From positions 5,022,001 to 5,086,000 of the forward strand of contig OZ245874.1 of the NCBI GenBank assembly GCA_965229335.1: 64,000 nucleotides of DNA, written 5' to 3'. The DNA comes from JAFKFH01 sp017307375 (GTDB taxonomy: Bacteria > Pseudomonadota > Alphaproteobacteria > Ferrovibrionales > Ferrovibrionaceae). This document shows positions 60,312 through 64,000 of this stretch, in pieces; position 1 is the stretch's first letter; the number at the start of each line of letters is the position of its first letter. Both the position numbers and the translations under genes were made by a program. A model generated the notes under the pieces. The model was not told where the DNA came from, searched no databases, and saw only the letters and a program-made list of their open reading frames with translations.

Positions 60312-61436
60312 TTATTTTGGTAGAGTTTCAAGCTTATCAACGCCAAACAGTACTTTTCCTAGAGCATCCACTGCATAAATTCTTGCCCAACTGAGTCGAC
60401 TAACACTTGTAGCAAGAGAAATTATATTTCTGTCCGTCACTGTTGCCTTTTTATCAGGCTCAATTCCTCTTCCGCCGCCGTGACAATGCGAGGCAGATTC
60501 CATCATGGAGGGTATGGCGGGGTATGCGAGCCACATATCTCCATTCCGACGTCGCAGGACATACCTTTGCCAGTCGGATCCGGGATCCACAGCAAAATCG
60601 CCAATGTCCTCAAAATATGCTGATCGACCGTCCGAGACACTTCCGGGAACAATATTCCCGTTGACTCCGCAAGCACCCCATTGAAGCAGTTGACCGTCGT
60701 CGGTAAGCACCATCGTAAACCAAGAAGTCGCTTGGATCTTCTTTGCCACACCGGGAACACTTATCTCGACAGGATTGGTAGCCTCAACATATCTCCTTTT
60801 GTCGTTCCCAAGCTGGCGAAGATGATTCAAGCCCCAGCCGTGGATTATGTTATCATCAGTTATGAAAACGACATGATACCCGGATGATGCGGCTCCAATT
60901 ACCTTCTGCCGTGCCTGGAATGCGGGAGATGGAGAAACGCCTCCTAAAATTGGCCCCAAATCTTTGTCATTATATCGACCACCTCGCCGCCACTGATAAA
61001 TTATCCCTGCATTATTTACTGCAAAAAACTGCCTATTTCCATAGGCAATTAAATACACATCCTTAAGATTTTCAGTCTTCGCCTTATGGTATTTTACGCT
61101 TCCTTCGGCGTTATCAATATCCCCGGCAATACTTACCTTTGAATCCCAACTAAATACCGATCCACTTCGATCAACAGCGATGTACGGAGAAATATCAACT
61201 ATATCTTTTAATCCCTGAATTTTGAATTTCCCCTTCATCGACCAAGGATCGGAAAATGCCCACACGTATCCCGATTCATCCAGAAGGAAAACGACACCTT
61301 CTTCATCAACGACGATCTTCTTCGGTAGCGCGGAAAGAGCCTGCGATGGAGTCGGATAACCCGAAAACCCGACGAACACGGCGAGTGAGAGGGCGGCCGA
61401 AATGCCGCGCAACTCCCTGCCGAGAAGCGCGCGCAT
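60312..61436 (-). CDS. secreted RCC1-like repeat protein in AT-rich DNA
   Basis: About 374 residues. The start used is the ATG at 61434-61436, giving a signal peptide (MRALLGRELRGISAALSLAV, cleavage near SQA-LS). The frame is open upstream to 61574 and other ATGs exist, and none has a good ribosome-binding site. The mature part looks like a beta-propeller of RCC1 type: IIHGWGLNHLRQLGNDKRRY, PVEISVPGVAKKIQATSWF, DDGQLLQWGACGVNGNIVPG and repeated VxxIYQW/VFSWD/VWAFSD strands. Codons are far AT-richer than all neighbours, indicating recent transfer. Function unknown. Confidence 0.75.
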   Translation of the reverse strand: MRALLGRELRGISAALSLAVFVGFSGYPTPSQALSALPKKIVVDEEGVVFLLDESGYVWAFSDPWSMKGKFKIQGLKDIVDISPYIAVDRSGSVFSWDSKVSIAGDIDNAEGSVKYHKAKTENLKDVYLIAYGNRQFFAVNNAGIIYQWRRGGRYNDKDLGPILGGVSPSPAFQARQKVIGAASSGYHVVFITDDNIIHGWGLNHLRQLGNDKRRYVEATNPVEISVPGVAKKIQATSWFTMVLTDDGQLLQWGACGVNGNIVPGSVSDGRSAYFEDIGDFAVDPGSDWQRYVLRRRNGDMWLAYPAIPSMMESASHCHGGGRGIEPDKKATVTDRNIISLATSVSRLSWARIYAVDALGKVLFGVDKLETLPK

Positions 61437-61753
61437 CGGGCTGCTGATTGGCTGATGCCGTCGGGAGCGAAGCGCGCGCCCGAACATGTATGACATCATA
61501 CATATAACGCCGCCATCAGCGGCAGCCTTCGCTCCCACGCCCACGTCCACGTCCACGTCCCCCGATATCCCCACCTCTCATTTTTATCGAGGGGCAACCA
61601 TCGTCAAATGCAAACCTATGTCCAACGGATAAGTTTATGAGTTCAATTTTATGGAGCTTGGTTGCATCCAGGATTTCCGCCGTTTTCATCCTTCAATAAG
61701 TGTAATATATAAATGAGAGTTCCTGTAGCGTTCTATATAACCGCTAGTTCTGA
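61437..61753. other. intergenic part of the AT-rich insertion
   Basis: 317 bases without a confident gene. A short tandem array of CCACGT-type hexamers lies at 61538-61560. The rest is AT-rich (61570-61735). It probably holds the promoter of the leftward RCC1-like gene and the right edge of the foreign segment, which returns to high GC at about 61750. No inverted or direct repeat marking a transposon end was found. Confidence 0.5.
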
Positions 61754-61882
61754 CGCGGCGCATGCGGGCACGAGGCGGTGCCGCACGGTAGTCATGTCGA
61801 CTACCTGGTCGATGGCCGCCTGCATCATCCGCACGGCGATCATTGCGATGATCACGGCCCGGCGACAGTGGTTCCGGCCTGA
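61754..61882 (+). pseudogene. 3' remnant of a His-rich metal-binding protein gene
   Basis: 42 codons remain in frame before a TGA. The product reads ...CGHEAVPHGSHVDYLVDGRL, then HHPHGDHCDDHG and a short tail. This is the hallmark end of small His/Asp-rich proteins often found beside copper or zinc resistance genes. A stop codon lies directly upstream (61751-61753) and no ATG is available, so the 5' part is missing exactly where the AT-rich segment begins. A GTG at 61778 could in theory start a 34-residue peptide. Convergent with the CopC-CopD gene. Confidence 0.6.
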
Positions 61883-61944
61883 CCCTGTAGGGCGTGGAAG
61901 TCCGGCGGGCGGGGCGGAACCCGGCCCGCCCGCCGGCCTTTGCG

Positions 61945-63429
61945 TCAGGGCAACGGCACCGTCATGCCGACCGTGGCCCGGGTGAAATCATCGACAAGGA
62001 TCGCCACGGTCAGCCGCCAATTGCCGCCGCGCGGCAGCACCAGTCCCTCGGCCTGCCACTGGCCCGGGCCCACGCGCGTGGCCGGGCGGTCGTAGCCCGC
62101 GCCGGGCTCGGCCGCCGGTGCCAGCGTCACCGTCACCTCGCGCGGTTCGAGCGGCCTGCCTGCCGGGTCGGCGAGATGCAGCACCAGCCGGGCCGGCTGC
62201 CGCCCCAGCGTGGCTGTCACCGTGACCCCGTCGTCGACGGCGACCACGGTGACGCCGTCCTCGGCCGCATGGTGCAGGGTCTGCGTCCGCGGCGGTTCGT
62301 TCTGGCCCATCACCGCCGTGCCGCCGAGGACGACGACGAACAGGAGCGCTTCGATCGCGATGCCGCGACGCAAGGCGGCGGCGGCACGCGGCAGGCGCGG
62401 CGCCAGTCGCAGGCGGTGCCAGGCCGCCAGCCCCAGCAGGCCGGCCACCGCCGCGAGCTTGATCAGCAGCGCATCGACATAGACGCGGACATCGGCCGGC
62501 CAGCCGCCGAGTTGCAGCAAGGTCAGCGCCGCCCCGCACAGCAACAGCAGCGCCACCAGCCCGACCGCGAGACGCGACCAGCGCCGGACCACGTCCGGCC
62601 GGTCGGCCGCCATGGCCAGCGGCCAAAGGGCGCCGAGCCAGAAGGCGGCGATGGCGCCATGCACGACCAGGACCACGGCCCAGGCCGGCCCCTGGGCCAC
62701 GACATGGCCCGACAGCCCCAGGCTGAGGATGAGCACAAGCGCGCCGGCCGGCGCCACGCGCCGCCCTGCCAGGATCAGTATCGCCCCGGCGATCGCCGCA
62801 ATCGCGGCCTCGCCCCGCGTGCTGCCCAGGGCAAGGCCCAGATGATCGACGGCCGCGGCAAGCGGCACGTCGGCGAGCCACAACCCCTGCAGGACGATAC
62901 CGGTCACGGCCAGGGGCAACAGGCACCCGGCGGCGATGGCCGCCTGGCGGCGCGGCACGCCGCCGGGGATCAGCCAGCCGGCGATGATGCCGCCAGCCGC
63001 CAGCAGCAAGGCCGCCAGGAACAGGCCGCGCTGCACCGTCACGGCGGTCTGCCAGCGGCCACCAGCCGCGGTCGCCACCGGGGCAGCGGCGCCGCCGATG
63101 CCGAAGGCCAGGGCGCCGGCGACCGGATGGCTGTCGGCCGACGTGACGCGCCAGGACAGGACATAGCCGCCGGCCGCGAGGTCGGGCGGCAGGGCCAGTT
63201 CCAGCACCGCACCGCTGACGCTCGCGTGCAAATCGGCCGTCCCCGCCGGCCCGACCAGTTGCGCCGAGATCGGCGCGATCGGTTCGTCGAAGGTCAGCCT
63301 GGCGGTCGCCGGCATCCGATCGAGCGCCGCGCCGTCCGCCGGGCTCGCTTCGACCAGCACGGCATGGGCGCCGGCCGGGCCGATCCAGAACAGGACCAGC
63401 ACGACCAGCGCCGCAAGCCAGCGGATCAC
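61945..63429 (-). CDS. copper resistance protein, CopC-CopD fusion
   Basis: 494 residues. The signal peptide (MIRWLAALVVLVLFWIGPAG-A) ends just before the CopC domain, which starts HAVLVEASPADGAALDRMPA. The mature N-terminal His and the late His of TSADSHPVAGAL are copper ligands. From about residue 130 a CopD domain with eight transmembrane helices follows (LFLAALLLAAGGIIAGWL, FWLGALWPLAMAA, AWHRLRLAPR). A periplasmic C-terminal segment of about 100 residues follows the last helix. CopC delivers copper and CopD imports it across the inner membrane. It overlaps the ycnI-like stop by 4 bases. Confidence 0.93.
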   Translation of the reverse strand: MIRWLAALVVLVLFWIGPAGAHAVLVEASPADGAALDRMPATARLTFDEPIAPISAQLVGPAGTADLHASVSGAVLELALPPDLAAGGYVLSWRVTSADSHPVAGALAFGIGGAAAPVATAAGGRWQTAVTVQRGLFLAALLLAAGGIIAGWLIPGGVPRRQAAIAAGCLLPLAVTGIVLQGLWLADVPLAAAVDHLGLALGSTRGEAAIAAIAGAILILAGRRVAPAGALVLILSLGLSGHVVAQGPAWAVVLVVHGAIAAFWLGALWPLAMAADRPDVVRRWSRLAVGLVALLLLCGAALTLLQLGGWPADVRVYVDALLIKLAAVAGLLGLAAWHRLRLAPRLPRAAAALRRGIAIEALLFVVVLGGTAVMGQNEPPRTQTLHHAAEDGVTVVAVDDGVTVTATLGRQPARLVLHLADPAGRPLEPREVTVTLAPAAEPGAGYDRPATRVGPGQWQAEGLVLPRGGNWRLTVAILVDDFTRATVGMTVPLP

Positions 63430-63944
63430 GGCTTGGGCAGCAGTTTAAGCGGCGCGGCCGGCTCCTTCAGCGAATCGAGGCTCTGACCCGGCTTGGGGAT
63501 CTCGATCCAGCGATGCACACCCTTCTCGCATTCCTGCACGATCGGCCAGTACAGCGTGGTGCCGGGCTCGTTGGGCAGGCGCACCTGCATGCGGAACTCG
63601 TCGAAGAACTGGTCGGGCAGGTTGCCGCCGGTCCAGGTCACTTCCGAGACCCGCTCGGTGATCGTCTCGCCATGCGGGCCCTTGAGCGGCTCGGCCAGCT
63701 TCTCGCGGGTGACAGCCAGTTCCCAGCCGGGCTTCGGCTGCGGCTTGGTGCCGAAGACGCCGGCGGGGATGCGCACGCGCACCGCCTGGGTCGCGGTGCC
63801 TTCGCAGCCATGCGGCACCTTGACCGACACGACGAAATAGGTTCCGGCGACGGCCTGCGGCTCGGCCAGGGTGGAATGGGCAAGCGCCGGCGTGGCGGCG
63901 CAGACGGCCAGCGCCACGGCGCCGGCAAGACGAAGGGTCGACAT
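63426..63944 (-). CDS. YcnI family copper-associated protein (DUF1775)
   Basis: 172 residues. The signal peptide is MSTLRLAGAVALAVCAATPA with cleavage at LA-HS. The mature protein begins HSTLAEPQAVAGTYFVVSVK, where the N-terminal His binds copper in the known YcnI structure. YFVVSVKVPHGCEG, WTGGNLPDQFFDEFRMQVRL and LYWPIVQECEKGVHRWIEIP are typical. The ATG at 63942-63944 is preferred, since GGAG lies 9 bases before it. An ATG at 63957-63959 overlaps the previous stop. It is co-transcribed with the CopC-CopD gene. Confidence 0.92.
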   Translation of the reverse strand: MSTLRLAGAVALAVCAATPALAHSTLAEPQAVAGTYFVVSVKVPHGCEGTATQAVRVRIPAGVFGTKPQPKPGWELAVTREKLAEPLKGPHGETITERVSEVTWTGGNLPDQFFDEFRMQVRLPNEPGTTLYWPIVQECEKGVHRWIEIPKPGQSLDSLKEPAAPLKLLPKP

Positions 63945-63958
63945 CTCGGAATTCTCCA

Positions 63959-64000
63959 TCAGACGGGAAACGGCAGGCGCAGTCGTTGCGTCAGCGCGGC
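63959..64000 (-). CDS. 3' end of an upstream gene (fragment)
   Basis: The last 13 codons of a reading frame entering from the right edge, ending ...LTQRLRLPFPV at a TGA that overlaps the possible upstream ATG of the YcnI gene. The close junction suggests it is the preceding gene of the copper operon. Too short to identify. Confidence 0.4.
   Translation of the reverse strand, partial: AALTQRLRLPFPV

Noticed and set aside
57183..60323. Long plus-strand open frame over the EF-G-like and nitronate monooxygenase genes
   Set aside because: Antisense shadow of two well-conserved genes with no recognisable domain.
61538..61560. CCACGT hexamer array as a possible CRISPR or regulatory repeat
   Set aside because: Only about three imperfect tandem units without spacers, so a simple-sequence repeat. 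No CRISPR array or cas gene is present in the window.
60205..61750. Transposon or integron as the source of the AT-rich segment
   Set aside because: No transposase or integrase gene, terminal inverted repeats, or target-site duplication could be seen at either edge.

Overview
The window is GC-rich, densely packed bacterial DNA. It reads as an alphaproteobacterium, most likely a Rhodospirillales-type or rhizobial-type lineage (inference). The support is the housekeeping order yqeY-dnaG-rpoD-tRNA-Ile(CAT), the carA/carB/greA/Lrp/trxB/LysR neighbourhood, an intracellular PHA depolymerase, and a candidate alphaproteobacterial sRNA of suhB/mmgR type. The genus cannot be fixed from this sequence.

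Layout. 1-6.7 kb: the end of a PotA-type ABC ATPase gene, a PHB depolymerase facing a glutathione transferase with a Lys/Ala-rich N-terminus, LemA with an M48 protease, a trans-sulfuration PLP enzyme and a second GST. 6.7-16.8 kb: an outer-membrane protein, then a leftward catabolic operon (E1 alpha, E1 beta, acetolactate-synthase-like TPP enzyme, DctP, SDR, fused DctQM TRAP permease) under an IclR regulator. The regulator faces an unrecognised protein built from two copies of one domain. 16.8-20.1 kb: OsmC and pirin stress genes. 20.2-28.6 kb: a divergent catabolic locus. To the left are a three-gene ABC importer (TrpXYZ-like), an Asp/Glu racemase homologue, a VOC protein and IclR. To the right are a quinone-oxidoreductase-like dehydrogenase, an acyl-CoA synthetase and a hotdog thioesterase. 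The two arms share one 94-base control region that carries a long inverted repeat.

28.5-33.9 kb: an ABM monooxygenase, a secreted trypsin-like protease with duplicated C-terminal modules, a D-2-hydroxyacid dehydrogenase, a 43-residue membrane miniprotein, a CPA1 Na+/H+ antiporter and a tRNA. 34-41.4 kb: rpoD, dnaG, yqeY, a pentapeptide-repeat protein and carA. 41.4-47.8 kb: an accessory block between carA and carB with fpr, a duplicated pair (methyltransferase plus small membrane protein, one membrane-protein copy broken), a halved MFS gene and an orphan tricarboxylate-type binding protein. 47.9-57.1 kb: carB, greA, a zinc-ribbon protein, a PmtA-like methyltransferase, Lrp, trxB, LysR, an sRNA candidate, a HAD hydrolase and Dps. 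57.1-64 kb: a divergent EF-G paralogue, nitronate monooxygenase, a conspicuously AT-rich insertion carrying an RCC1-like secreted protein, a beheaded His-rich metal-binding gene, and a copper locus (CopC-CopD fusion, YcnI).

Most of the window is ordinary chromosomal backbone. The parts that look newly acquired or rearranged are the carA-carB block and the AT-rich segment near 60.2-61.75 kb. The least explained functional units are the duplicated-domain protein beside the TRAP/TPP operon and the substrate of the divergent ABC/acyl-CoA locus.
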